A stretch of DNA of 64,000 nt from Hymenobacter aerophilus DSM 13606 (GTDB lineage Bacteria; Bacteroidota; Bacteroidia; Cytophagales; Hymenobacteraceae), in NCBI RefSeq assembly GCF_000382225.1, contig NZ_KB907801.1:1-64000 (forward strand). Direction: 5' to 3'. Of the stretch, positions 32,022 through 40,211 are shown in pieces. How positions within the stretch are numbered: the stretch's first letter is position 1; each line of letters begins with the position of its first letter. The notes under the pieces are model-generated. The model did no database searches, had not been told where the DNA came from, and saw only the letters and a list, made by a program, of their open reading frames with translations. The translations under genes and the position numbers were made by a program.

Positions 32022-32249
32022 TTAGCTGTAAGCCGGCTTGTCGATATCGGGCTTGTCGTAGTTGCGGTTGGGGTTGTTGCGCAGGTGGGGCGGAATCTCG
32101 TCCAGCCCATCCTCAGTGTACTCGTCGGCCAGCTCCTTCTGGTTATCATCAATAGCCAGCGGTTTGCTGTTGGGGTCGGACTTGCGCTGGCCCTGGCCAG
32201 CCGGGTCGCCACTATGCTCGGGCGACTGTTGGTTGCTTTTATCAGACAT
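32022..32249 (-). CDS. Small disordered acidic protein
   Basis: 75 residues, MSDKSNQQSPEHSGDPAGQG..., rich in Asp, Asn, Pro, Lys and Gln, with no hydrophobic core or signal. The middle (LADEYTEDGLDEIPPHLRNNPNRNYDKPDIDKP) looks like a short linear motif region. The terminator behind it supports a real gene. Adjacent to another disordered protein on the same strand. Function unknown. Confidence 0.6.
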   Translation of the reverse strand: MSDKSNQQSPEHSGDPAGQGQRKSDPNSKPLAIDDNQKELADEYTEDGLDEIPPHLRNNPNRNYDKPDIDKPAYS

Positions 32250-32359
32250 GATAAGGCGGGTTTTGAGGTTAACATATAGCTATCAGCCGCGGGCTGTCAG
32301 CTTTTTAATTATGAATGTAAGCCGTTGACAGAAAGGGATCTGGCAATAGACGGGTAAGC

Positions 32360-32857
32360 CTACTGGTCGATGGCTGTGTCTTTGGCCTCGTAGTCGGTGA
32401 GGTCGGCGTTGGTGCCTTCGCGGGCGAGCTTGGCGTTGGAAGGCGGGTTGGTCTCCATCTGGCCCATGCCCACACGCGAGTCGGGGTCTTCCATCTCGTC
32501 GGGGCCGCGGCGGGCGTCGTCGGCGTCGAGTTCATCTACGGGGCGGCGGGGCTCCTGCGTGAGCTTGCGGGCCGGCATATCCTGGTTGGGGCGGTCGGGG
32601 CGACCTTCCTCAGTGGTGCGCATGTTGTCGCGCGGCGGGGCCGTTTTATCCTCGTTCTGGTTCATGGACACGGCCGTGATACCGTCGGAGCTGTCGGTGC
32701 CGTAGCCCTGCTTGCCTTCGCGGTTGCCGAAGCCGCCGCGGGCATCCTCGTTCTTGGGCGGGTCGGCGCCGGGCACGATGTGGCCGGCTTCCATTTCCTG
32801 CTGCGAAGTATCATCGTTGATGACGCGCACGGGGCGGTCGTTGGGGTCGGTAGCCAT
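32360..32857 (-). CDS. Disordered hydrophilic protein, 165 residues
   Basis: MATDPNDRPVRVINDDTSQQEMEAGHIVPG...: high in Asp, Glu, Pro, Arg, Asn and Gly, almost no aliphatic clusters, no signal peptide. Such proteins in Hymenobacter and relatives are annotated hypothetical; the composition is like stress-related hydrophilins but no diagnostic motif is present. The same-strand neighbour at 32022 has similar character. Confidence 0.6.
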   Translation of the reverse strand: MATDPNDRPVRVINDDTSQQEMEAGHIVPGADPPKNEDARGGFGNREGKQGYGTDSSDGITAVSMNQNEDKTAPPRDNMRTTEEGRPDRPNQDMPARKLTQEPRRPVDELDADDARRGPDEMEDPDSRVGMGQMETNPPSNAKLAREGTNADLTDYEAKDTAIDQ

Positions 32858-32926
32858 AAGGGGTTGCTGGTTAAGTGGGGGTGGGGGAGAGTTGCTAAAG
32901 TGTACTGTGGTTTGCGGGTTTGGGTT

Positions 32927-32934
32927 TAGCTTTG
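32927..32934 (+). promoter_or_regulatory. -7 promoter box of the NADAR gene
   Basis: TAGCTTTG, exact TAnnTTTG, 56 bases before the ATG at 32991. TTTG at 32911-32914 is 12 bases upstream of the box, shorter than the usual -33 spacing. Confidence 0.5.
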
Positions 32935-32990
32935 GGCAGTTGCCGGCTTGTCGGGCGCTGCCAACCTTATCCTTTTCCTACTGCTCCTTT

Positions 32991-33563
32991 ATGGCTGCCG
33001 CGCTCCTGTCCATTCGTTCCGTTGAAGCCCTGTTGCGCCACTTGGAAGCCGGGGAGACAGCTAAATACCTTTATTTTTGGGGGCACACGCCGGCCAACAA
33101 AAGCCGCGTGGGGAAGGAGTGCTTCAGCCAGTGGTACCCGGCTGCCTTTACCATCGACGGCAACATGTATCCGACGGCCGAACACTACATGATGGCCGAA
33201 AAAGCCCGGTTATTCAGCGACGAAACCACCCGCCAAGCCATCCTAAAGGCAGTCCACCCCAACGAGGCTAAAAAGCTGGGCCGCCGCATCACACCCTTTG
33301 AGGAGGCCCGGTGGCAAGCGGCCCGTTTCGACGTTGTAGTGCGCGGCAACGTGGCCAAATTCTACCAGCACCCGGAACTGCGGGAGTTCCTGCTCGGCAC
33401 CAGTAACCGGGTGCTGGTAGAAGCCAGTCCTGTAGATGCTATCTGGGGCATTGGGCTGGCCCAGGAAAGCCCCCATGCTGCTCATCCTAAAGAGTGGCGC
33501 GGCCTCAATTTGCTGGGTTTCGCGCTCATGGAGGTGCGAAGCCAATTGCTCAACCAGCCGTAG
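32991..33563 (+). CDS. NADAR-family protein (YbiA-like N-glycosidase)
   Basis: 190 residues. The NADAR fold is recognised by FSQWYPAAFTIDGNMYPTAEHYMMAEKARLF (about 46-76), the Lys/Arg-rich KKLGRRITPFEEARW, and a C-terminal DAIWGIGL(AQ)...W-x-G-x-NLLGFALMEVR. Family members cleave ADP-ribose derivatives or riboflavin-pathway intermediates, or remove ADP-ribose from nucleobases. The exact substrate here is open. The start at 32991 is preferred because upstream sequence is promoter and antisense to the disordered-protein gene. Confidence 0.9.
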   Translation: MAAALLSIRSVEALLRHLEAGETAKYLYFWGHTPANKSRVGKECFSQWYPAAFTIDGNMYPTAEHYMMAEKARLFSDETTRQAILKAVHPNEAKKLGRRITPFEEARWQAARFDVVVRGNVAKFYQHPELREFLLGTSNRVLVEASPVDAIWGIGLAQESPHAAHPKEWRGLNLLGFALMEVRSQLLNQP

Positions 33564-33602
33564 AAGGCAGGTTAGGCAGTCTGAAAGAAAGAACCCAAAT
33601 TA

Positions 33603-33672
33603 CCCCCGATCTTAAAGTAACAATGGGCAACCCCGAATGTGGGATTGCCCATTGTTACTTTAAGATCGGGGG
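33603..33672. terminator. Perfect 28-bp stem between convergent genes
   Basis: CCCCCGATCTTAAAGTAACA... pairs exactly with its inverse over 28 bases, with a further CCCC/GGGA inner pairing. It lies between the NADAR stop and the stop of the minus-strand membrane protein gene. The arms share no words with the other intergenic hairpins. Confidence 0.8.
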
Positions 33673-33714
33673 CAACTCAAGCCGTTTTTTGCAAAATGAC
33701 GAGTGGAGTGCAGG

Positions 33715-35187
33715 CTAGTGGTAGAATAGCTTTTTCTCCTTCATAATGTTCCAGTGCACCATCATTTCAGCCGCTTGTGCGGATACATTGGGGTCCGTAA
33801 TCGTGCCCCAGTTCATCACTCCGCAGTCGGCTTCGAGGTGCACAATGGGTTCCGTAGAGTTAGCAATGATGCGCATGCAGTCCGTTTCGCAGTTGTTGTC
33901 GCGCAGGTTGGCCACGTCGGCCAGGGAGTACACCGCCACCAACGCTACGAGGGTCGGCAGATACAGCCGGTTAAAGCGCGGCGGCCCATGCTGGAGCAGG
34001 TATAGCGTGCTGACACCGAAGAAATAGATCAGGGCCAGTGTTACGGGAATGATGGTGTCGCGACGAACAATATTAGGCCGATACTCACGGTAGCCACCTA
34101 ATGGCAACAGCGCGACATATATTACCGACAACACCAGCAGCCACTTGGCAATGGTAAACATCGTCGCTGTTTTCTCATTCTGCGGGCTGAGTTTCAGCAG
34201 TAGTATGTTTACGAATACGGCTGCTACCAGCAAAGGGAAACCTAACTCGGAAAGGAATTCCTGCGGAATGCCACCCCACAGCTTACCGTAAATTTCAGCC
34301 AGCGAGAATAGCGGAATGTTCGCGTTATTGAAGGTGCCAATGTACAGCGAGTAGCCGCAGCAGAAGACGAAAAACAGCAGTTGCGCCAGTATGGGCCAGT
34401 AGGGACGCTTAGACAGCCGCCGTACTCCCGCCCGCAAAGACAGGTGTTCGGCCTTGCGAACCTTGGCCAGCAGACTCAGCGCCAGCGCCAGACAAATCAG
34501 TCCGCCCACGGCCGGAATCAGGGGGCCGTTGAGGGCTAGCACTACCGCTAGGATAGGTAGCGCCACCTGCCAGGGCCGGCTGATGGGCTGGGGAGTACTG
34601 CTGAACACGGCCCGGTGTAGCGGCACAAAATACAGGAGCAGCCCCACCATGGGCAGCGAATAAAAGAAGGTGTAAGTAATGGAGCGGTCGATGATGCCCA
34701 TCTGGCCCGAATAACCGGCCGTCTGAAAAAACGGGGTAGCCAGCAGCGCCGCAATCAGCAGGTTGCGGCTATTGATTTTGCTGTTGAAGCTTATGTAATA
34801 CGCCAGCAACGCAATCAGGCTGGCCTGAATCAGCACCTTGGCAATGGCGCAGGCCATATAGGTACTATAGATTGGCTCAACGAAAGCCTGCAGCATGAGT
34901 GGCACGTTGCGCATGTAAAGCAGCAGCGACTCGTGCGCGAAATACCGGTTGGGACTCGCGTACTTCTCGCCCTTGAGCAACGCCCGCAGCCCAAACGGGT
35001 CGTCGAGGATTTCCTGAATGTTAGGGTGCGGAATGATGTGGGAAACCATGTCGCCGTCGTGCATCACGTTCAGATGCTCCACGTACGAATAGCCTAAATC
35101 AATCAGTAGCGGAATCAGTAACAGCCAATGGGCATGACGTAGAAAAGCCCCCCATTTCTGGCGTGGGGCACTAGCAGAGTCAGTCAT
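33715..35187 (-). CDS. Large polytopic membrane protein of unknown function
   Basis: 490 residues from MTDSASAPRQKWGAF (start 35187; promoter box at 35260). About 10-11 membrane helices. The first is followed by a 70-residue extracytoplasmic loop (VEHLNVMHDGDMVSHIIPHPNIQEIL...PNRYFAHES). A C-terminal periplasmic tail has Cys pairs (NNCETDCMRIIANSTEPIVHLEADCGVMNWG). The overall layout (short cytoplasmic N-terminus, aromatic first loop) recalls GT-C-like membrane glycosyltransferases, but I see no DxD/ExD motif in a convincing place. No family assigned. Confidence 0.7.
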   Translation of the reverse strand: MTDSASAPRQKWGAFLRHAHWLLLIPLLIDLGYSYVEHLNVMHDGDMVSHIIPHPNIQEILDDPFGLRALLKGEKYASPNRYFAHESLLLYMRNVPLMLQAFVEPIYSTYMACAIAKVLIQASLIALLAYYISFNSKINSRNLLIAALLATPFFQTAGYSGQMGIIDRSITYTFFYSLPMVGLLLYFVPLHRAVFSSTPQPISRPWQVALPILAVVLALNGPLIPAVGGLICLALALSLLAKVRKAEHLSLRAGVRRLSKRPYWPILAQLLFFVFCCGYSLYIGTFNNANIPLFSLAEIYGKLWGGIPQEFLSELGFPLLVAAVFVNILLLKLSPQNEKTATMFTIAKWLLVLSVIYVALLPLGGYREYRPNIVRRDTIIPVTLALIYFFGVSTLYLLQHGPPRFNRLYLPTLVALVAVYSLADVANLRDNNCETDCMRIIANSTEPIVHLEADCGVMNWGTITDPNVSAQAAEMMVHWNIMKEKKLFYH

Positions 35188-35259
35188 GAAAGAGCAGGAA
35201 GATAAAGCAGATGATAAAGCGGCATATGGCCAGGAGCCCTGGCCTTTTTGGCAAGCAGG

Positions 35260-35267
35260 CAAAGTTA
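35260..35267 (-). promoter_or_regulatory. -7 promoter box of the large membrane protein gene
   Basis: Minus-strand TAACTTTG, exact TAnnTTTG, 72 bases upstream of the ATG at 35187. Confidence 0.45.
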
Positions 35268-35380
35268 CCATATGTCGGTTTATGCCGGGCTGCTGAACAG
35301 AGCCGCTGCTGCCCCGAGTGCCATTCCTGCTGTTTATCCCTACCCCTGGCTACCTTGCAGTACTCCATTTCTTCTGCCTT

Positions 35381-35635
35381 ATGTGGACCGAACAAGACAA
35401 CGCCCTCTGCCATACCTTCCGTTTCGAAGACTTTAAGGTGGCTTTCAGCTTCATGAGCGACGTGGCCGAGGAGGCCGAATTCCAGAACCATCACCCCTGG
35501 TGGAGCAACGAGTACAACACTGTCAGCTTCCGCCTGCGCACCCACGACGCGGGCAACACCATCACCGACAAAGACCGGCAACTGGCCGCCGCCATCGACC
35601 AGCTGGCCGCCGAGTACGGCGGGGTAGAAGCTTGA
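35381..35635 (+). CDS. Pterin-4a-carbinolamine dehydratase
   Basis: 84 residues, on the short side for the family (usually about 95-110). The catalytic core is intact: FRFEDFKVAFSFMSDVAEEAEFQNHHPWWSNEYNTVSFRL contains the [E/N]xHHPxW signature. ITDKDRQLAAAIDQL is the normal C-terminal helix. The enzyme dehydrates 4a-hydroxytetrahydropterin in pterin recycling. The missing N-terminal strand could mean an alternative upstream start, but no in-frame family-like sequence is present. Confidence 0.9.
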   Translation: MWTEQDNALCHTFRFEDFKVAFSFMSDVAEEAEFQNHHPWWSNEYNTVSFRLRTHDAGNTITDKDRQLAAAIDQLAAEYGGVEA

Positions 35636-35648
35636 AGTCAGCCTTTGG

Positions 35649-35766
35649 GCCGGTATGAACGTCATTCAGAGCGTAGCGAAGAATCTCGCGGGCTGATGCG
35701 GTGACGGTTACTCAACGATTAGCACGCGAGATTCTTCGCTGCGCTCTGAATGACGTTCATGCCGGC
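35649..35766. repeat. Inverted repeat, family A core
   Basis: Arms 35649-35694 and 35721-35766 pair over 46 bases with three mismatches (core GTCATTCAGAGCGTAGCG, then AAGAATCTCGCG). Loop 26 bases. It sits between the dehydratase gene and the rsmI promoter. Confidence 0.9.
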
Positions 35767-35770
35767 TGCT

Positions 35771-35798
35771 AACAACCAACAACTGGCAACCGATAAAC
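35771..35798. repeat. Four exact heptads abutting the rsmI promoter
   Basis: Units of form NNNAACN (AACAACC, AACAACT, ...) running directly from the family A hairpin into the -7 box at 35799, so here a heptad tract occupies the position of the -33 region. Confidence 0.65.
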
Positions 35799-35806
35799 TA
35801 CCTTTG
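35799..35806 (+). promoter_or_regulatory. -7 promoter box directly before rsmI
   Basis: TACCTTTG, exact TAnnTTTG, 5 bases before the ATG at 35812. As with glyA this predicts a leaderless mRNA and decides the start in favour of 35812 over an upstream GTG at 35806. Confidence 0.6.
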
Positions 35807-35811
35807 TGGCT

Positions 35812-36570
35812 ATGTCGGAACCTACGCCTACGCTGCTTTACCTGGTGCCCACGCCCATTGGCAACCTGGAGGATATCACCCTGCGGGCCATCCGCATACT
35901 GGGCGAAGTGGATTTGGTGCTGGCCGAGGATACCCGTACCAGCGGGCGGCTGCTACAGCATCTGGAGCTGAAAAAGCCTTTACTCAGCTACCACCTGCAC
36001 AACGAGCACCAGCAGGTACCGCGGCTGCTGGAACGGCTGGCCAAGGGCGAAACCATGGCCCTGGTGTCGGACGCCGGCACGCCGGGCATTTCCGACCCGG
36101 GCTTTTTGCTGGTGCGCGAGTGCCTGGCCCGGGGCTTTAAGGTAGAGTGTTTGCCGGGCGCTACGGCCCTGGTGCCGGCGCTGCTCAAGTCGGGTTTCGG
36201 GGCCGAGCGGTTTACGTTTGAGGGGTTTCTGCCGGTGAAAAAGGGCCGCCAGACGCGCCTGCAGGAGCTGGCAGCGGAAACCCGCACCATGATTTTCTAC
36301 GAGTCGCCGCACCGGATTGTGAAGACGCTGGAGCAGCTGGCCGACGTGCTGGGTCCCGAGCGGCCCGCCTCAGTGAGCCGCGAGCTGACCAAGCTGTTCG
36401 AGGAAACCGTGACGGCCCCGCTGGCCGAGCTGGCCCAAAACTTCGCCGCCCGCCCGGCCATCAAAGGCGAAATTGTGCTGGTAGTGCAGGGCCGCCCCCA
36501 CGAGCGTGCCGCTAAAGCCGACCGCTACAAAAAGTACGACGACGACCAGACTGACGACGATGCCGAATAA
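35812..36570 (+). CDS. rsmI: 16S rRNA (cytidine(1402)-2'-O)-methyltransferase
   Basis: 252 residues. RsmI methylates the ribose of C1402 in the ribosomal decoding centre using SAM. Visible motifs of the tetrapyrrole-methylase fold: VPTPIGNLEDITLRAI (about 12-27), EDTRTSGRLLQHL, SDAGTPGISDPGFLLVRE, CLPGATALVPALL and FYESPHRI. The C-terminal tail is acidic/basic low complexity (KADRYKKYDDDQTDDDAE). It overlaps lnt by 11 bases. Confidence 0.96.
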   Translation: MSEPTPTLLYLVPTPIGNLEDITLRAIRILGEVDLVLAEDTRTSGRLLQHLELKKPLLSYHLHNEHQQVPRLLERLAKGETMALVSDAGTPGISDPGFLLVRECLARGFKVECLPGATALVPALLKSGFGAERFTFEGFLPVKKGRQTRLQELAAETRTMIFYESPHRIVKTLEQLADVLGPERPASVSRELTKLFEETVTAPLAELAQNFAARPAIKGEIVLVVQGRPHERAAKADRYKKYDDDQTDDDAE

Positions 36571-38239
36571 TATCACTCTGCCGCAACCCGGTGTGGCGCC
36601 TGCCAAGGGCCTGAACTACTGGCTGCCGAGCCTGCTGGCGCTACTGAGCGCCGGGCTGCTGTGGGCCGGCTGGCCGGTGCACCCGGCCCCGCTGGCCTTG
36701 CTGCTGCTGGTGGCCTGGGTGCCCTACCTGCTGCTGGAGCAGCGCCTGAGTGCCCAGGGGGCCAGCGGCTGGAAAGTGTGGCGCTACGGCTACCTCACGC
36801 TGGTACTCTGGAACCTGTTCACCACGTATTGGGTGAGTTTCAGCACGCTGGGCGGTGGCATTGCGGCCGTTGTGTGCAATGCCCTGATGATGAGCGCGGC
36901 GCTGGCGGCCTTCTACCACACCAAAAAACGGTTTGGCCCCACGCTGGGCTACCTCTCGCTGCCCATCTACTGGATTGCCTTCGAGCAGCTGCACCTGCAC
37001 TGGTTTCTCACCTGGCCCTGGCTTACGCTCGGCAACGGCTTCGCCCAGGCCAACTCGCTGGTGCAGTGGTACGAGTACACCGGATTTCTGGGCGGCTCAC
37101 TCTGGATCTGGGTGGTGAACCTGCTGGTTTTTCATTCGATCAGCAAATGGCGAAGCAATGGGCCGGCTTCGAGCCGGGTGGCGCGTCAACGCCTGCTCGT
37201 AGTGCCCTTTCTGGCTGTCTTGCTGCCTGGGCTGCTGTCGAAATATATTGGCAGCAAATACCAGGAAAAGGGCCCGGCGGCCGAAGTGGTAGTGGTGCAG
37301 CCCAACCTCGACCCGTTTCTGGAAAAGTTTGAGGGCGCGCCCAACTTTGTGCCCTACGATCAGCAGCTGGCGCGGATGATGACGCTGACCGAGCAGCAGC
37401 TGACGCCCCAAACGCGCCTCGTGCTCTGGCCCGAAACCAGCCTCGATGAAACCTACTTCGAAAGCAACATCGAAACCTACCCGCGCATCAGGCAGCTCCG
37501 GCAGTGGCTGGGTACCCACTCCGGCCTCGACCTGGTAACCGGCCTGACCACGGTAGGCCAGTACGGACCCGATAAGGCGCAGGCCAGCCCTACGGCCCGT
37601 TTCCGCGACGACTTAGGCTACTACGATCTGTTCAATGCGGCCCTGCACCTGGGCCCGGCCACCAATCCGGCCGCGTTCTACCACAAAAGCCGCCTCGTGC
37701 CGGGCGTGGAGGGCGTACCACCCTGGCTGTCGATGTTCGTAATTGACCTTGGCGGTTCGGCTGGCGGACTGGGCTCGCAGCCCGAGCGTGCCGTATTCGG
37801 AGCGGCGGCCGAGCCGGCTTTGCAGGTTGCGCCCGTTATCTGCTACGAGTCGGTGTACGGTGATTTCGTGGCCGATTACGTGACTAAGGGGGCCACGCTT
37901 ATCGGCATCATCACCAACGACGGCTGGTGGAGCGACTCGCCGGGGCATAAGCAGCACCTGCAATACGCCACGCTCCGGGCCATCGAAACCCGCCGCGACG
38001 TGGCCCGCTCGGCCAATACCGGCATTTCGGGCTTCATAAATCAGAAGGGTGAAATCACGCAGCAGTCGGGCTGGTGGGTGCAGGCCGCGTTGCGCGGTAC
38101 CGTGCACCTCAACACCGAGCTCACCTTCTACGTCCGCCACGGCGAGCTGATTGGCCCCGCCTGTCAGGTGCTGGCGGTGCTGTTGCTCATCGGCACCATC
38201 ACGGCGGCGATGGGACGGAAGAGACTAGCTACAAACTAG
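36560..38239 (+). CDS. lnt: Apolipoprotein N-acyltransferase
   Basis: 559 residues. Lnt transfers the third acyl chain onto the N-terminal Cys of lipoproteins in the inner membrane, using phosphatidylethanolamine. N-terminal membrane helices (about 20-225) precede a nitrilase-like periplasmic domain with catalytic Glu292 (WPETSLDE), Lys375 (YHKSRLVPGVEG) and Cys427 (VICYES). A last helix is at about 533-553. The start at 36560 lies inside the rsmI tail; a longer frame would only add shadow of rsmI. Consistent with the many lipoproteins in this window. Confidence 0.95.
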   Translation: MPNNITLPQPGVAPAKGLNYWLPSLLALLSAGLLWAGWPVHPAPLALLLLVAWVPYLLLEQRLSAQGASGWKVWRYGYLTLVLWNLFTTYWVSFSTLGGGIAAVVCNALMMSAALAAFYHTKKRFGPTLGYLSLPIYWIAFEQLHLHWFLTWPWLTLGNGFAQANSLVQWYEYTGFLGGSLWIWVVNLLVFHSISKWRSNGPASSRVARQRLLVVPFLAVLLPGLLSKYIGSKYQEKGPAAEVVVVQPNLDPFLEKFEGAPNFVPYDQQLARMMTLTEQQLTPQTRLVLWPETSLDETYFESNIETYPRIRQLRQWLGTHSGLDLVTGLTTVGQYGPDKAQASPTARFRDDLGYYDLFNAALHLGPATNPAAFYHKSRLVPGVEGVPPWLSMFVIDLGGSAGGLGSQPERAVFGAAAEPALQVAPVICYESVYGDFVADYVTKGATLIGIITNDGWWSDSPGHKQHLQYATLRAIETRRDVARSANTGISGFINQKGEITQQSGWWVQAALRGTVHLNTELTFYVRHGELIGPACQVLAVLLLIGTITAAMGRKRLATN

Positions 38240-38242
38240 GTC

Positions 38243-38515
38243 ATGCGAAAAATTGCATTGCTGCCTCAGCCAACAGATGCCTTAAAGCGGCTCATGTTAT
38301 ATAAAGCTTCAGACGGCGTATATCTGTTTGGATACGATACGTTGACAGATAGCAATAGTCAGTGGGACCTTTGGTTTGAAACAGTGGATGAAGCAGAATT
38401 GGCAGCACTGCAAAATCATCATGTTGCTATTACATACTGGGAAATTATTCCAGATCCGCTGGAAGGTCATCAGCACGATTGGATTGCACCAGTTTTGCTA
38501 AATCCCTTCAACTAA
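38243..38515 (+). CDS. Small AT-rich gene of unknown function
   Basis: 90 residues, MRKIALLPQPTDALKRLMLYKASDGVYLFGYD..., ending HDWIAPVLLNPFN. It starts 3 bases after the lnt stop, and its own stop overlaps a heptad tract that leads into suhB, so it sits inside an operon. Third codon positions are mostly A/T, in sharp contrast to both neighbours. The pattern (strand-rich, Trp and acidic residues: SQWDLWFETVDEAELAALQNHH) suggests a compact alpha/beta domain, possibly an immunity-like or regulatory protein. No family recognised; likely a recent arrival. Confidence 0.75.
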   Translation: MRKIALLPQPTDALKRLMLYKASDGVYLFGYDTLTDSNSQWDLWFETVDEAELAALQNHHVAITYWEIIPDPLEGHQHDWIAPVLLNPFN

Positions 38516-38531
38516 GCACTACGCACTACAT
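38511..38531. repeat. Three exact heptads linking two genes
   Basis: ACTAAGC, ACTACGC and one more unit. The first contains the TAA stop of the preceding gene, and the last ends 4 bases before the suhB ATG, so the tract fills the whole gap. Confidence 0.7.
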
Positions 38532-38535
38532 CATC

Positions 38536-39336
38536 ATGGATTACAACGAAATCAGCTTTCAGCTTGCGGCCGTAACGCGCTACGCAGGGCAATTTATCCG
38601 GCAGGAAGCAGCCACGTTCAACCGCAGCCACATCGAGCACAAGGGTGTCCACGACCTGGTTTCGTACGTGGATAAGGAAACCGAGAAGCTGCTGGTGGCG
38701 GGCCTGCGCGAGGTGCTGCCCGAGGCCGGCTTCATCACCGAAGAAGGCACCGCGGGCGCCGAGCGGGCCGAGGAGTTCAACTGGATTATCGACCCGCTCG
38801 ACGGCACCACCAACTTTGTGCACGGCCTGCCGGTGTACTGCGTGAGCGTGGGCCTGATTCGGGGCCAGGAGCTGGTGGCCGGCGTGGTGTACGAGGTGGT
38901 GCGCGACGAGTGTTTCCGGGCCGCCAAGGGTGCTGGCGCCTTCTGCAACGAGCAGCCCATCCACGTTTCCGACGTGCCCGACCTCAACTCCTCGCTCATC
39001 GCCACGGGCTTTCCCTACACCGATTTCGGCCTCATGGACGACTACCTGAAGGTGCTGGGCGCCTTTATGCGCGGCTCGCACGGCGTGCGGCGGGTGGGCT
39101 CGGCGGCGGCCGATCTGGCCTACGTGGCTGCCGGCCGCTTCGAGGGCTTCTTCGAGTTCAACCTCAACTCTTACGACGTGGCCGCGGGCATTCTGCTGGT
39201 GCGCGAGGCTGGGGGCCGCGTCACCGAGTTTCTGCAGGATGGCGACCCGCTGTTCGGCCGTGAGGTGGTGGCCAGCAACGGCCAGGTGCACGGCGAGATG
39301 CAGGAGCTGATTGGCGAAGTTTGGCAGAAGGGCTAG
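38536..39336 (+). CDS. suhB: Inositol-1-monophosphatase family protein
   Basis: 266 residues. The metal-dependent phosphatase core shows Glu70 in FITEEGT, the signature WIIDPLDGTTNFVHGLP (about 83-99), and the C-terminal NSYDVAAGILLVREAGG motif. The family hydrolyses inositol-1-phosphate and similar substrates; SuhB also assists rRNA antitermination in E. coli, which cannot be inferred here. The start at 38536 follows the heptad tract and fits the family N-terminus. Confidence 0.93.
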   Translation: MDYNEISFQLAAVTRYAGQFIRQEAATFNRSHIEHKGVHDLVSYVDKETEKLLVAGLREVLPEAGFITEEGTAGAERAEEFNWIIDPLDGTTNFVHGLPVYCVSVGLIRGQELVAGVVYEVVRDECFRAAKGAGAFCNEQPIHVSDVPDLNSSLIATGFPYTDFGLMDDYLKVLGAFMRGSHGVRRVGSAAADLAYVAAGRFEGFFEFNLNSYDVAAGILLVREAGGRVTEFLQDGDPLFGREVVASNGQVHGEMQELIGEVWQKG

Positions 39337-39501
39337 GGCCTCACGGGTGGCGTGTAAGGCGCCGACAACTCCTCAACGGCATCAACTTAAAAGGAACTTT
39401 GTTGAACAAAGCGGGTTCATTTGAGAGAAAGGAAGTTCTGCCTGCGGCTGGTATTCTCTTTCACTGAGCACTATCAACGAAGCACCAAGCTCGAAACCAT
39501 C

Positions 39502-39699
39502 ATGTGGCTACAATATCTCATCATTGCGCTGCTATTTGCCGGGGCGGCCTTCTACGTGGGGCGCATTTTCTGGCGGGCCTTCGATAAGCGGCAAAGCGGC
39601 TGCGCTAAGGGCTGCGGCAGCGCCTGCTCGGGTTTCGACGCCGACCGGCTGCAGCGCACGATTGAGCTGGCCGAGCAGCGGCAGAAAGCCGGCAGCTAG
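39502..39699 (+). CDS. FeoB-associated Cys-rich membrane protein-like
   Basis: 65 residues, MWLQYLIIALLFAGAAFYVGRIFWRAF (one membrane helix, 4-22) followed by a short Cys cluster SGCAKGCGSACSGFD (about 32-46) and an amphipathic helix. This is the layout of the small FeoB-associated proteins that often accompany ferrous-iron transporters, yet no feoA or feoB is nearby. A role in iron or metal handling at the inner membrane is inferred. Confidence 0.7.
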   Translation: MWLQYLIIALLFAGAAFYVGRIFWRAFDKRQSGCAKGCGSACSGFDADRLQRTIELAEQRQKAGS

Positions 39700-39732
39700 G
39701 GCCAGATGCATTTTTCGGGCTTCTGAGATAAC

Positions 39733-39773
39733 CTGCCCCCGTACCGGCTACGTATAGCCCGGCACGGGGGCAG
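39733..39773. terminator. Hairpin between two small genes
   Basis: CTGCCCCCGTACCGG... pairs with its near-exact inverse (one mismatch, one bulge). It follows the Cys-rich protein gene by 33 bases. No T-run, so terminator strength is uncertain. Confidence 0.5.
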
Positions 39774-39835
39774 CACCATTAGCGGCCCCTGCTATTCTTT
39801 CCCGCACCTCCTTCTGACACCTAAGCCCTTTGGTC

Positions 39836-40180
39836 ATGCAAGACAACGAAAAAGAACGCAGCCTCGTGAATGTGGAAAGCAAGCTGAACGCCGACGGCTT
39901 CACGGCCGATTTCCGGGTAACCGACGGCAAGCTTTACCCGCTTAGCGACGATAACAAAGCCCGCGGCTACATGCCCGAGGAAGTAACCATCGTGGATTTC
40001 TACCGCTTCGAAGGTGAAAGCAACCCCGACGATATGTCGATTCTGTACGCCATCGAAACCACCGACGGCGTGAAAGGCACCATCGCCACCGCTTTCGGCA
40101 CCTACGGCGACACGAGCGTCGATGAGTTCCTCAAAACGGTAGAAGACCTGGGCAAAAACCTCGACAAGCACCACAAGTAA
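39836..40180 (+). CDS. Small conserved Bacteroidota protein (often mislabelled PRPP synthetase)
   Basis: 114 residues. The pattern LNADGFTADFRVTDGKLYPL...MPEEVTIVDFYRFEGESNPDDMSILYAIETTDGVKGTIATAFGTYGD matches a small Bacteroidota family annotated phosphoribosylpyrophosphate synthetase in databases, but it is far too short and has none of that enzyme's PRPP or ATP motifs. Soluble, cytoplasmic, function unknown. The ATG at 39836 is chosen over a GTG 6 bases upstream. Confidence 0.7.
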   Translation: MQDNEKERSLVNVESKLNADGFTADFRVTDGKLYPLSDDNKARGYMPEEVTIVDFYRFEGESNPDDMSILYAIETTDGVKGTIATAFGTYGDTSVDEFLKTVEDLGKNLDKHHK

Positions 40181-40211
40181 CCGGCCCCACGGCCGGCTCC
40201 CTCCCCCAAGC

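Noticed and set aside
32712..32990. Longer N-terminus for the NADAR protein
   Set aside because: The extension is antisense to the disordered-protein gene and contains the promoter box at 32927.
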